Shown piece by piece: positions 34,404 through 44,328 of a DNA stretch of 63,408 bases (positions are counted from its first letter, which is position 1; every line of letters begins with the position of its first letter). This DNA is from Candidatus Limosilactobacillus merdavium (lineage in GTDB: Bacteria; Bacillota; Bacilli; Lactobacillales; Lactobacillaceae). The notes beneath the pieces are model-generated. The model made no database searches. It was not told where the DNA came from and saw nothing but the letters and a program-made list of their open reading frames with translations. A program made the position numbers and the translations under genes. Location of the stretch: contig JAHLFK010000031.1 in NCBI GenBank assembly GCA_018883805.1, positions 1-63,408 of the forward strand, given 5' to 3'.

Positions 34404-35852
34404 ATGAAGTTAATTGAAAAGTTTGCTGATGATGTTATTGCCAGTGGTGCTTATAAGCCACTTGACAAGATTTATGTGATGAACAAGATTCGTGGCTTTG
34501 TTGGCGACGAAGATGTTGAAAGCAACGACGATCAACCAGTTGTTGCTCAATTAGTTGATCTCGCTGTTAAGCGTGGCAAGATCGAGGATGGCCAAACAGA
34601 ACGAGAAATTTTGAATGATCAACTGTATGATTTGATGACACCACGTCCATCTGTTGTAAATGAAGAATTTTGGGAAAAGTACCAGGAATCTCCAGAAACT
34701 GCTACCAACTGGTTCTACAAGTTAATGACCTCAAACGATTATGTTAAGGTTGCGGCAATTAAGAAGAACATCGTCTTTGACCGGCCAACTAAGTACGGTA
34801 ACCTTGAAATTACCATTAACCTTTCAAAGCCAGAAAAGGACCCTAAGGCAATTGCAGCTGCCGCTCATGATACTAAAAAGAAGTATCCACAATGTGCTCT
34901 TTGTATGGAAAATGAAGGTTACAAGGGTCGCTTAGGACAAGCAGCTCGTAGTAATCACCGGGTTATTCGGATCACTGTTGGTGGCCACAAATGGGGCTTC
35001 CAATACTCACCATATGCTTACTTCAATGAACACTGCATCTTCCTCGACAGTAAGCACGAACCAATGCAAATTAATCGGCAAACATTAGTTAACTTGGTTG
35101 AAATTGAAAAACAACTACCTGCTTACTTTGTTGGTAGTAACGCCGACTTACCAATTGTTGGTGGTTCAATGTTAGCTCATGAACACTACCAAGGTGGTCG
35201 GCACACCTTCCCAATGATGAAGGCGGAAATCAAGAAGCCATTACACTTTGATGAATATCCAGATGTTGAAGCCGGAATTGTTAACTGGCCAATGAGTGAT
35301 ATTCGGTTGACTAGTGCTAATACTACTGAACTGATTGATCTCGGTACTCACATTATTGATGTTTGGGATCATTATGATGATGAAAGTCTTTCATTAAAGG
35401 CCTTTGATGGCGATACTCGTCACCACACAGTTACCCCAATCATGCACCGTGATGGGAAGCTATTTGTTCTTGATCTCGTTCTTCGGGATAACAACACTAG
35501 TGATAAGTACCCACTTGGTATCTTCCACCCACACGAAAAGTTATGGCACATCAAGAAGGAAAACATTGGTTTGATTGAAGTTATGGGTCGGGCCATCTTA
35601 CCTGCTCGGTTGAAGAGTGAATTAGCCGAAGTTAAGAAGTTCTGGTTAGGTCAAGAAAACAACATTGCTGATAGTCACCTTCCATGGGCAAAGGAAATTG
35701 CTGAAAAGATGGATATCACTGCAGACAATGTTGATGAAGTGATGGAACAAGAATTAGCTAATGTCTTTGCAAATGTTCTTGAAAACGCTGGTGTCTTCAA
35801 GGATGATGAAGCAGGAAACGCCGGCTGGGATCGGTTCATCGCACAATTATAA
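34404..35852 (+). CDS. galT: Galactose-1-phosphate uridylyltransferase, class II
   Basis: A 482-aa enzyme of the firmicute class II type, which swaps UMP between UDP-glucose and galactose-1-phosphate. The class II signature LAHEHYQGG and the N-terminal KPLDKIYVMNKIRGFVG stretch are clear. Length is normal. GCGGGGG precedes the ATG. It follows galK after the repeat array and precedes galR by about 60 bp. No galM or galE is present in the cluster. Confidence 0.95.
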   Translation: MKLIEKFADDVIASGAYKPLDKIYVMNKIRGFVGDEDVESNDDQPVVAQLVDLAVKRGKIEDGQTEREILNDQLYDLMTPRPSVVNEEFWEKYQESPETATNWFYKLMTSNDYVKVAAIKKNIVFDRPTKYGNLEITINLSKPEKDPKAIAAAAHDTKKKYPQCALCMENEGYKGRLGQAARSNHRVIRITVGGHKWGFQYSPYAYFNEHCIFLDSKHEPMQINRQTLVNLVEIEKQLPAYFVGSNADLPIVGGSMLAHEHYQGGRHTFPMMKAEIKKPLHFDEYPDVEAGIVNWPMSDIRLTSANTTELIDLGTHIIDVWDHYDDESLSLKAFDGDTRHHTVTPIMHRDGKLFVLDLVLRDNNTSDKYPLGIFHPHEKLWHIKKENIGLIEVMGRAILPARLKSELAEVKKFWLGQENNIADSHLPWAKEIAEKMDITADNVDEVMEQELANVFANVLENAGVFKDDEAGNAGWDRFIAQL

Positions 35853-35900
35853 TTTGCTCTAGAATCTTAGTAAAAGTCCAGGTAGAATAGTTTCTAATAG

Positions 35901-36908
<1,008 letters not shown>

Positions 36909-36910
36909 GG

Positions 36911-36958
36911 AAAACCCTTAGTAGAAGAATATTACTTCTACTAAGGGTTTCTTTTTGT
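36911..36958 (+). terminator. Terminator of the gal operon
   Basis: AACCCTTAGTAGAAG pairs perfectly with CTTCTACTAAGGGTT, then TTCTTTTTG. Confidence 0.88.
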
Positions 36959-36999
36959 AGTTATGATATTAAATCTACATACTAAATTCTTGCTACAAC

Positions 37000-38334
37000 T
37001 TAATCTACGCAGAGGCGCTTAATTGCTTGAGCGTAGATTTCCATTGCCTTGAACATGTCCTTGAGTGGCCATTGTTCATTTGCTTGGTGCATGTAGTCAG
37101 GAGTAGTTGGTAGCATTCCACCAAAGGCAACACAATTATGCATTGTCCGGGCAAACGTAGCACCACCAGAAATTTGTGGAGTGGCGTCAGTATCACCAGT
37201 TTGTTCCTTGTAGACATCCATCAGTGTTTGAATTAACTTGCTGTCCTTTGGAACGTAAAGTGGGGCAACATAGTCAAAGTGAACGTACTTCAAGTCGTAT
37301 GGTGCGACTTTTTCTTGAAGGGTTTCAAGAAGCTTGTCCCGATCAACTGTAACTGGAATCCGCAGATCAATTTGCATCCGGGTTTCTTTTTCATTAATTT
37401 CCAAACTTGAAATGTTCATTGTTAGACTGCCGGATTCATCTTCAACTTTGCCAAAGACGTTTGAACCAGTGGCATCTTCTTTGAAAAGCTTGCCAATGAA
37501 ATCAAGTGGCTTGAAATCAAAGACTTCATCTAAAGCAATTGCCAGACGAAGAACCGCATTGGTGCCTTGAGGAGCTAACATTGCGTGGACAGACTTACCG
37601 AGGACGGTGATGGAATGATCATCGCTAGTGTACTTAAATCCATGCTTATCAAGAGCAGCTTTTACTTCATTTTGCTTTGGACCATCATAAACAGCTTTAT
37701 CAGGAACTGCATTAAAGGCGTTCTTCAAGCTGATATTAAGTTTATCGGTACCAGGACCAACTAAGTATGATTGTTGTAATCCTTTTTCAGCGTAAATTAG
37801 TGGAAATTCAGCATCAGGAGAAATACCACTATCAATCTGGCTTTCCTTCTTGTTATACTGGGCAATTCCCCGCCAAAGGATTTCCTCATCAGTTCCGTAG
37901 ATGAAGCGAATCCGTTGGTTAAACTTATAACCATGGTCCATTAGAGCTTTAACAGCAAACAATGCAGCAATTCCAGGCCCTTTATCATCTTGAGAACCAC
38001 GACCATAAACGGCGTCGTTAACGACAGTACCCTTGAATGGATCGTGTTCCCAAGTCTTTGGATCACCAGCTGGAACAGTATCAAGATGGCAAATTACACC
38101 GAAAATTTTGTCACCTTCACCAACTTCGGCATATCCATAGTACCCAGCAGGATCTTCATAGGTCTTAAATCCCAAGCCCTTACAAATTTCCATCATTTTA
38201 TCAAGGGCATTACGAATTCCTCGACCGAATGGTGCACCATCTTCAGCAGGCTGGTTGAATGATGGAACAGAGATTAAGTCAGTTAGTGCTTTAACAGCTT
38301 CTTGTTGTTCTTGTTCATTTACTAATTGTGCCAT
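37000..38334 (-). CDS. pepV: M20-family dipeptidase (PepV-like)
   Basis: A 444-aa zinc peptidase. Metal-site motifs are CHLDTVPAGD (His and downstream Asp of GRGSQDDKG) and the catalytic GTDEE. A lid domain (about 190-330) is inserted as in PepV/carnosinase-like enzymes. It hydrolyses dipeptides in the cytosol. It is slightly shorter than the classic 470-aa PepV. It follows the YfcC transporter gene after 12 bp, so import and hydrolysis are linked in one operon. Confidence 0.82.
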   Translation of the reverse strand: MAQLVNEQEQQEAVKALTDLISVPSFNQPAEDGAPFGRGIRNALDKMMEICKGLGFKTYEDPAGYYGYAEVGEGDKIFGVICHLDTVPAGDPKTWEHDPFKGTVVNDAVYGRGSQDDKGPGIAALFAVKALMDHGYKFNQRIRFIYGTDEEILWRGIAQYNKKESQIDSGISPDAEFPLIYAEKGLQQSYLVGPGTDKLNISLKNAFNAVPDKAVYDGPKQNEVKAALDKHGFKYTSDDHSITVLGKSVHAMLAPQGTNAVLRLAIALDEVFDFKPLDFIGKLFKEDATGSNVFGKVEDESGSLTMNISSLEINEKETRMQIDLRIPVTVDRDKLLETLQEKVAPYDLKYVHFDYVAPLYVPKDSKLIQTLMDVYKEQTGDTDATPQISGGATFARTMHNCVAFGGMLPTTPDYMHQANEQWPLKDMFKAMEIYAQAIKRLCVD

Positions 38335-38346
38335 AATTTATTCCTC

Positions 38347-39861
38347 CTATAGTACAGCAGCGATTCCTAAGAATACACAGGTAACGACGAAGAGGTAGAT
38401 CATTAATTTAAGCATCCACTTCCACCAGATACTAATGTTAACGTGAGCAATTGCTAGAGCCCCCATAACGATTCCTGATGTTGGGGTGATTAAGTTAACC
38501 CAACCGGAAGCGGCTTGGTAAGCGGTAATAACTAAGCTACCAGAAACGTGGGCAAAGTGGCCAAGTGGACCGATAATTCCCATTGTGGCAGCAGCTAGCC
38601 CAGAAGTAGATGGAATCAAGAATGACATTGGAATATAGAAGATGTAAGTCAAAATAATAAAGATACTTTGAGAAAGACCATGGAGGCCAGTTTCACCCCA
38701 ATGAAGGACAGTCCCAGTAATCATTCCGTTGTTCATTACAACTTGGATACCACGAGCAACCGCAACAATAATAGCAACACTTAAGAATTCAGCCATTCCC
38801 TTCATGAAGGCATCCATAAACTCGCTTTCCTTCATGTGGTAAACCCACATAATTAATACAGACATAAAGAGGAAGAGCATGGTGATTTCATTGAAGTACC
38901 AGGTTCCTAGTGGTGCCATGTCATGACCAAATAAGTTACCAAGGAATGGAATCCCAGTTAACCATTTGGTGAAGTTATCAAAGAATGTCCAGTGACTGTT
39001 TAAGTTAGTCCATGGAATTAACCCTAAGATCATGATGACAAAGGTTGCACCAAAAAGCCAAATAACAGCCTTTTGCCGTTTAGTCATCTTAAAGTCGTCA
39101 TCTTCAGAACGAACATTAATTTCGAAACGTTTTTCATCTTCGGCCCGTTGATTGTAGACAAGAGACTTTTCCGGGTGCTTTTCAATTACTGAAGCATAGT
39201 GGTAAACGTAAATAATACTAATAGTAATTGTGATAATTAAAAGCAGGACCCGTGAAAGCAATCCATCACCTGGAGAAATATTTAGCGTTTGCGATGCAAC
39301 TCCAGTAGCAAATGGGTTAACAGTTGATGCTAAACAACCAACTTGGGTACCAACAAGGGCGATCGCAACAGCAACCAGTGAATCAAAGCCAACTCCCATC
39401 ATGACAGGAATCAATAATGGGTAGAAGGCAATTGTTTCTTCACCCATTCCGTAGGTAGAACCACCGATTGCGAAGAGGATCATTAAGATCGGAATTAATT
39501 GTTTTTCCCGACCTTTATAACGGTGAACAATTGAGCTGATCCCCTTATTTAAGGCATCCGTCTTATTAACAACCCCAAGGAACCCTCCAATTACCAGGAT
39601 GAATAAGGAAACTGAAATTGCTCCTTCAGTCTTCTCATCACCGACCATCCCGATAACAGGAGCCATGAAGACGTCCCAGATCCCCTGTGGCTTACTTGCA
39701 ACTGCACGGTAAGTCCCAGAAATAATGTTTCCGGCTTTATCAGTTGAGTATTTACCGGCAGGGATAATCCAGGTCAAGATAGCAATAATGACAATAATAA
39801 TGAATAAAATAGTGAACGCAGACGGCATATGGAACCGACGCTTTTTCTTAGTTTCTTGCAA
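38347..39861 (-). CDS. YfcC-family membrane transporter
   Basis: A 504-aa protein with about 12 membrane helices, of the YfcC/DcuC-ArcD-like group. Typical are the N-terminal AFTILFIIIVIIAILTWIIPAGKY helix, GGSTYGMGEE and the C-terminal SGLAAATMGIIGPL stretch. It starts with TTG, seven bases after GGAGTG. Sharing an operon with a dipeptidase gene suggests uptake of dipeptides or amino acids; the substrate is not established for the family. A cre-like box lies upstream. Confidence 0.8.
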   Translation of the reverse strand: MQETKKKRRFHMPSAFTILFIIIVIIAILTWIIPAGKYSTDKAGNIISGTYRAVASKPQGIWDVFMAPVIGMVGDEKTEGAISVSLFILVIGGFLGVVNKTDALNKGISSIVHRYKGREKQLIPILMILFAIGGSTYGMGEETIAFYPLLIPVMMGVGFDSLVAVAIALVGTQVGCLASTVNPFATGVASQTLNISPGDGLLSRVLLLIITITISIIYVYHYASVIEKHPEKSLVYNQRAEDEKRFEINVRSEDDDFKMTKRQKAVIWLFGATFVIMILGLIPWTNLNSHWTFFDNFTKWLTGIPFLGNLFGHDMAPLGTWYFNEITMLFLFMSVLIMWVYHMKESEFMDAFMKGMAEFLSVAIIVAVARGIQVVMNNGMITGTVLHWGETGLHGLSQSIFIILTYIFYIPMSFLIPSTSGLAAATMGIIGPLGHFAHVSGSLVITAYQAASGWVNLITPTSGIVMGALAIAHVNISIWWKWMLKLMIYLFVVTCVFLGIAAVL

Positions 39862-39928
39862 AATTTCTCACTCCAATCCCCAAAAAAGTAGTTTGCAATT
39901 ATGTTCACAACCCTATTGTAAACTTCTT

Positions 39929-39942
39929 TGAAAACGGCTTCA
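39929..39942 (-). promoter_or_regulatory. cre-like box upstream of yfcC-pepV
   Basis: TGAAAACGGCTTCA matches 13 of 14 fixed positions of the CcpA cre pattern and lies about 70 bp upstream of the TTG start, between the gene and repeat array 2. Confidence 0.5.
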
Positions 39943-39954
39943 ATCGAATTTTGA

Positions 39955-40320
39955 GAGTGCGAGCCGCGACGTATTAGCCACCGAGTACTAAGGAAGTCCA
40001 GGCGATGATTGACTAGCAATCAAGCCTGGACTATTTAGACGGAGGTGGCGGTCGCGGCGAGCACGTTTCGACTCAGCAGCATTAGAAACGTTCGAGGAAG
40101 GTTAGGCTGAGCACGTTTCGACACGGTAGCAGTAGGAGCTCTAGCAAGCTCCTGGCGAGCACATTTCGACTCAGCAGCATTAGAAACGATCGAGGAAGGT
40201 TAGGCTGGGCACGTTTCGACACGGTAGCAGTAGGAGCTCTAGCAAGTCCCTGGCGAGCACGTTTCGACTCAGTAGCATTAGAAACGTTTGAGGAAGGTTA
40301 GGCTGAGCACATTTCAACCC
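39955..40320. repeat. Repeat array 2 upstream of yfcC-pepV
   Basis: A long hairpin (39963-40057; CCGCGAC/GTCGCGG, GCCACC/GGTGGC, AGTCCAGGC/GCCTGGACT) is followed by six half-units with core CACGTTTCGAC or a variant at 40062, 40112, 40160, 40210, 40258 and 40308. Spacings alternate 50, 48, 50, 48, 50, so the compound unit is exactly 98 bp. One type continues TCAGCAGCATTAGAAACG, the other ACGGTAGCAGTAGGAGCT. The same design and core occur in array 1. No gene is supported in this 510-bp gap. Confidence 0.8.
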
Positions 40321-40324
40321 AACA

Positions 40325-40368
40325 AAAAACGCGAGATCATAGCAATCAATGCTACGATCTCGCGTTTA
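40325..40368 (-). terminator. Terminator after the amidohydrolase gene
   Basis: ACGCGAGATC-a-TAGC pairs with GCTA-c-GATCTCGCGT; on the minus strand TTTTTTG follows. Confidence 0.85.
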
Positions 40369-40374
40369 CTAATA

Positions 40375-41949
40375 TTAGTTTTCAAAAACCTTTTGACCAG
40401 CCATCCAAGTTTCCTTAACCCGGACATTTTGTAAGTCGTCATGAGGAACAGTGAAGATATCTTTGTTAAGGATAACGAAATCAGCAGATTTGCCAACTTC
40501 AAGGGTACCATTATCATCAAAGCCACCAATCTTGGCACCATCACGGGTATAACCAAGGACAGCTTGAGGAACGGTAATGGCTTCTTCAACATTAACAACA
40601 TCATCGTTGGCTGCTTTCCGCGTGACTGCTGCATAGATACTATAGAATGGACTATCAGGTTCTGCCCATGGGGTACATGGGGCGTCAGAACTTAAACCAA
40701 GCATTGCGTCAGAGTGCAGCATTGTCTTTACCCGGTATGCCAGCTTGAATTGTTCAGCATTGAGGTAGTGACGGTATGATTCGTCCTCAGCAAAGAAGAA
40801 GATCGGCTGAGTAACCAGTGCATATTTCATCTTACTGTGGGCAATCTCATCAAACATTGCATCAGTCATCAATGAAGCATGCTCAATTCGCACTGATGGC
40901 ATTTCATCAAGCCATGGCTCCAAGTCCTTAGTCACATCAATGACGGTTTGAATAGCCTTGTCACCCATTGCGTGGACCGCCAATTGAAGTTTGTTTTCGC
41001 GGGCCATGTTAACAGCACGGGTCAACTTTTCCTTTGAAGTTAGACTAACGCCCATCTTGCCTGAAGGATAAGGATCAGTATTATAAGCAGTTTCACCAGA
41101 AATACTGCCGTCCATAAATACCTTAATTCCAGCAACCCGAAGTTTAGCATTACCACTTGGCTGTAATCCCTTCTCAGGATCGATTTCGTCAAAGACATAG
41201 TAAATAGATGCTTTTGGCGCAAAGCCACCCTTAACGGCGTCCTGATAAAGCTTGAGGGTGGTGTATGGCTTTAACCGTCCCATCATTTCACCAATTGCAA
41301 CGATTCCGTTAGCAAGATAATGCTTAGAGCTATTAATCATATTGCGGACATCGCCCTCGTAACTTTGCGCAGATTTTGCTCTAATTAGGAGTTGAGATGC
41401 GGCAACTTCCCGCATAAAGCCAGTAGGACGACCATCAGCAAACCGTTCAATCTTTCCACCAACTGGATCTGGTGTATTCTCATCAATCCCAGCTAGTTCC
41501 AAAGCCTTTGAGTTACCAACTGAGGAGTGGCAGTCGGAACGATAAATGAAAATTGGTTGTGTGGTTGAAACTGCATCAAGGTCATCACGGTTTGGACTAC
41601 GATGTTCAGCTAACTTGGTCTCATCGAATCCCCAACCTTCAATCCAGACGTCATCGCCCTTACCATAAGCGGGAGAATGGCGTAATGCTTCTTGCATTTC
41701 TTTGATGCTATTAACATTAGGTGGAGTACATGCCACACCGTGAAGGGCATCAGCAATGTATTTAGGGTGGGTATGACAGTCAATTAGACCAGGAAGAACT
41801 GTTTGACCATGAAGATCAATAACATCGCCTTCAGGGGTAGGATCGTTACCAATCCATTTGATACGGCCATTTTCAGCAATCATTCCATTTGCAAAGTGAT
41901 CTTCTGAATCACCAACGAAGATTTTACCGTTTATGTAAGTCTGGGTCAT
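40375..41949 (-). CDS. Amidohydrolase family 3 protein (YtcJ-like)
   Basis: A 524-aa metal-dependent hydrolase. The N-terminal LPGLIDCHTHP carries the HxH metal ligands; further metal-site candidates are VHAMGDKA and RIEHASL, with SSDAP for the last Asp. The C-terminal ADFVILNKDIF segment is typical of the composite domain. Relatives include N-substituted formamide deformylase; the real substrate is unknown. It follows the YczE-like gene by 14 bp in one operon with an upstream cre-like box. AGAGAGG precedes the ATG. Confidence 0.82.
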   Translation of the reverse strand: MTQTYINGKIFVGDSEDHFANGMIAENGRIKWIGNDPTPEGDVIDLHGQTVLPGLIDCHTHPKYIADALHGVACTPPNVNSIKEMQEALRHSPAYGKGDDVWIEGWGFDETKLAEHRSPNRDDLDAVSTTQPIFIYRSDCHSSVGNSKALELAGIDENTPDPVGGKIERFADGRPTGFMREVAASQLLIRAKSAQSYEGDVRNMINSSKHYLANGIVAIGEMMGRLKPYTTLKLYQDAVKGGFAPKASIYYVFDEIDPEKGLQPSGNAKLRVAGIKVFMDGSISGETAYNTDPYPSGKMGVSLTSKEKLTRAVNMARENKLQLAVHAMGDKAIQTVIDVTKDLEPWLDEMPSVRIEHASLMTDAMFDEIAHSKMKYALVTQPIFFFAEDESYRHYLNAEQFKLAYRVKTMLHSDAMLGLSSDAPCTPWAEPDSPFYSIYAAVTRKAANDDVVNVEEAITVPQAVLGYTRDGAKIGGFDDNGTLEVGKSADFVILNKDIFTVPHDDLQNVRVKETWMAGQKVFEN

Positions 41950-41963
41950 ATGAATTACCTCTC

Positions 41964-42632
41964 TTAGTGTTTGTAGTTTAAGTGATGGTGCAACTTACTG
42001 AAGAAGTGGCGATCGGACCAGCCAATCAATGAACCCTGAGTCAGAATGTTGTAAACTGTCCCAAAGTTCACAGCAACTAATTGGTGAGTCTCAATTACCG
42101 AAATAATAATTAAGAGAATTGGTGGGATATAGCTTGTCCATTGTGACCAAACTGCAGAGCCATGCATGAACCGAAAACGAAGAATATATGGGAAGTCATC
42201 GTTAGGGTGCATGATTAGGTTTGCCCGCTGGTAAAGTGAAACTGCTGCGGCAATTCCAAAGAGGCCGATGATATCCAGGATTACCCGTAGCCAAATATTG
42301 AGTGAGGGAACCCCAATATGGTTAAAAAGATCTGCAAAGCCCTGAAGAATGTAGCTAAAGGGTACAGTATAAAGAAGATTACGGATTAATCGAAAGTAAT
42401 CAAATTGATGAAGGAGGATGAGGTTAGTAATCGCAACCACCACCCCTTCAAGCAACAGCATATTACCTAACGACCAATGAAGCCAATTACAGAGGTTAGC
42501 GGCTGAAGCAGTCCAGATCGCACTCCCCATATTTGTTGAAACTGTAAGACCGTTGGCACATGCATTTAATATGATCGAAAACGCCAAGAAACACCAGCGA
42601 CCAGTGAGACTATTTGCCCATTGTTTGGTCAA
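41964..42632 (-). CDS. YczE/YitT-like membrane protein
   Basis: A 222-aa protein with about five or six membrane helices, resembling YczE/YyaS proteins (ACANGLTVSTNMGSAIWTASAANLCNW near the start). It starts with TTG about nine bases after AGGAGG. Function unknown; its operon with an amidohydrolase gene suggests transport or signalling linked to the same substrate. The tail is rich in His. Confidence 0.7.
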   Translation of the reverse strand: MTKQWANSLTGRWCFLAFSIILNACANGLTVSTNMGSAIWTASAANLCNWLHWSLGNMLLLEGVVVAITNLILLHQFDYFRLIRNLLYTVPFSYILQGFADLFNHIGVPSLNIWLRVILDIIGLFGIAAAVSLYQRANLIMHPNDDFPYILRFRFMHGSAVWSQWTSYIPPILLIIISVIETHQLVAVNFGTVYNILTQGSLIGWSDRHFFSKLHHHLNYKH

Positions 42633-42693
42633 TTGTTCATTTCCTCCTTTTAAATATACTCTAGTTACTATCCTACTTCTCTTTAATCAAAAA

Positions 42694-42707
42694 TAAAACC
42701 GCTTTCA
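42694..42707 (-). promoter_or_regulatory. cre-like box upstream of the YczE/amidohydrolase operon
   Basis: TAAAAACCGCTTTCA-type site: from 42694 the fixed positions of the cre consensus match 13 of 14. It lies about 62 bp upstream of the TTG start and suggests CcpA control. Confidence 0.5.
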
Positions 42708-42849
42708 AATTCAAAAATAAATGAATAAATTACCGAAAAGCTAAAATAACTGTTCGGCTTTTGTTAAATAATTTATAAAATTTAGTAAGAAAATCTCTAA
42801 GAAATATGCTAAAGTAGAACAAGACAATTTTTAAGGAGTCTGATTTAAG

Positions 42850-44130
42850 GTGAAAAAATACCGAATTTCACGTCTGAGCATGGGCTGGCAGATTATGATC
42901 GGCTTAGTTCTAGGGATTATCTGTGGGATGGTTTTCTACCACAATTCCAGTGCGATCACTGTCATGCAAAGCTTGGGAACAATTTTTATTCGTTTAATTC
43001 AAATGATTGTTATGCCGATCGTTGTTTCGTGCTTAACGGTTGGAATCGCGAATATTGGTGATATTAAGAAGTTGGGACGGATTGGTGGAAAGACATTAAT
43101 CTACTTTGAAGTTTTAACGACAATTGCAATTATTCTCGGGTTATTGATTGGGAATATTACTCATCCAGGGACGTTTATCGATATTCATAAACTGCACGCT
43201 ACCGACATTTCACAATACATGTCGAGCGCCAGGACCGCATCACATAATAGTGGCTTCTGGCAGTTGATCTTGTCGATTATCCCGACAAACATCTTTAAGT
43301 CAATGTCTGATGGGGATATGATGCCGGTAATCCTGTTCTCTGTTCTCTTTGGTTTAGGGATTGCTGCAGTTGGTGAAAAAGCTCAAATCCTGATTGACGT
43401 TTTGAATGCCGTTGCTGAAGTTATGTTTAAGGTGACTAACTGGGTGATGAAGTTTGCTCCAGTTGGTGTCTTTGGATTAATTGGGATGACAATTGCTGAA
43501 ATGGGAATTAGCGCGCTGCTGCCGTTAGGACTATTCATCGTGATTGCCTATGCTACAATGCTTATCTTCATTGTGGTGGTACTGGGAATTACGGCGCACC
43601 TCTTCCACTTACGTTACTGGAAGACGATGCATGTTATCCTAGATGAAATTATTTTAGCCTTTACAACGGCTAGTTCAGAAGTAACCCTTCCACGGCTAAT
43701 GGAAAAGACTCAAAAGATGGGGGTAAGCAAGGGGATTGTTTCCTTTGTTATCCCAACCGGGTATACCTTTAACCTTGATGGTTCAGCAATCTATCAGTCA
43801 TTGGCTGCCTTATTCTTGGCTCAAGCTTATGGGTTGCACTTAACATTAGCCCACCAAATTACTTTGTTAATCGTTTTGATGATTACTAGTAAGGGGATGG
43901 CTGGTGTTCCCGGAGCCTCATTTGTTGTCTTGTTAGCTAGTGTATCGACAATTGGTGTGCCGATTGCTGGTTTGACATTCATTGCCGGAATTGACCGGTT
44001 TGTCGACATGGGACGGACGGCAGTTAACGTTGTTGGTAACTCAATTGCTACCTTAGTTATCGGTGAATCCGAAAAAGAATTTGACCGTGATAAGTACAAC
44101 CACTACTTGGACACTTACGGTAAAAACTAA
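42850..44130 (+). CDS. Dicarboxylate/amino acid:cation symporter (GltP/SLC1 family)
   Basis: A 426-aa transporter with the SLC1 layout: six N-terminal helices (about 12-220), then re-entrant loops and the transport core. Signatures are TTASSEVTLPRLMEK (HP1 serines), PTGYTFNLDGSAIY (helix 7) and SKGMAGVPGASFVVL (HP2), with DRFVDMGRTAVNVVGN in helix 8. It probably imports glutamate or aspartate, or a dicarboxylate, with sodium or protons. Starts with GTG about ten bases after AGGAGT. Repeat copy 2 follows its stop. Confidence 0.9.
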   Translation: MKKYRISRLSMGWQIMIGLVLGIICGMVFYHNSSAITVMQSLGTIFIRLIQMIVMPIVVSCLTVGIANIGDIKKLGRIGGKTLIYFEVLTTIAIILGLLIGNITHPGTFIDIHKLHATDISQYMSSARTASHNSGFWQLILSIIPTNIFKSMSDGDMMPVILFSVLFGLGIAAVGEKAQILIDVLNAVAEVMFKVTNWVMKFAPVGVFGLIGMTIAEMGISALLPLGLFIVIAYATMLIFIVVVLGITAHLFHLRYWKTMHVILDEIILAFTTASSEVTLPRLMEKTQKMGVSKGIVSFVIPTGYTFNLDGSAIYQSLAALFLAQAYGLHLTLAHQITLLIVLMITSKGMAGVPGASFVVLLASVSTIGVPIAGLTFIAGIDRFVDMGRTAVNVVGNSIATLVIGESEKEFDRDKYNHYLDTYGKN

Positions 44131-44142
44131 ATAGAATGAAAG

Positions 44143-44328
44143 AAAGCTGGGAAATAACGACTAGGCAAGGCGGTGGACTAAGGATAGAACGATGATTAGC
44201 ACAGAATGGGCTGATTATCGTTCGGACTTAGGCTCGAGCCTTGCAGTTATTTCCCGCGATTAGACTATGTAATAGTTGAAACTACAAGAGGATGAGAAAA
44301 TATAAGCTATTTTCTCATCCTCATTTTT
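44143..44328 (+). repeat. Two-hairpin structured repeat, copy 2
   Basis: It begins about 12 bases after the symporter stop. Hairpin 1 (44149-44255): GGGAAATAAC/GTTATTTCCC, GCAAGGC/GCCTTGC, CTAAG/CTTAG and inner stem. Hairpin 2 (44288-44322): perfect 15-bp stem GAGGATGAGAAAATA/TATTTTCTCATCCTC, then six T. The linker GCGATTAGACT-n-TGTAA is shared with copy 1 at 14024-14210. It ends exactly at the converging GNAT gene and probably also serves as its terminator. Confidence 0.78.

Noticed and set aside
39955..40320. Possible CRISPR array
   Set aside because: There are no unique spacers: everything between the cores is itself repeated every 98 bp, and no cas gene is nearby.
44251..44260. Further copy of the ATTTCCYGGGAAAT motif in the structured repeat
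   Set aside because: Only TTTCCC matches and it is paired as part of hairpin 1.
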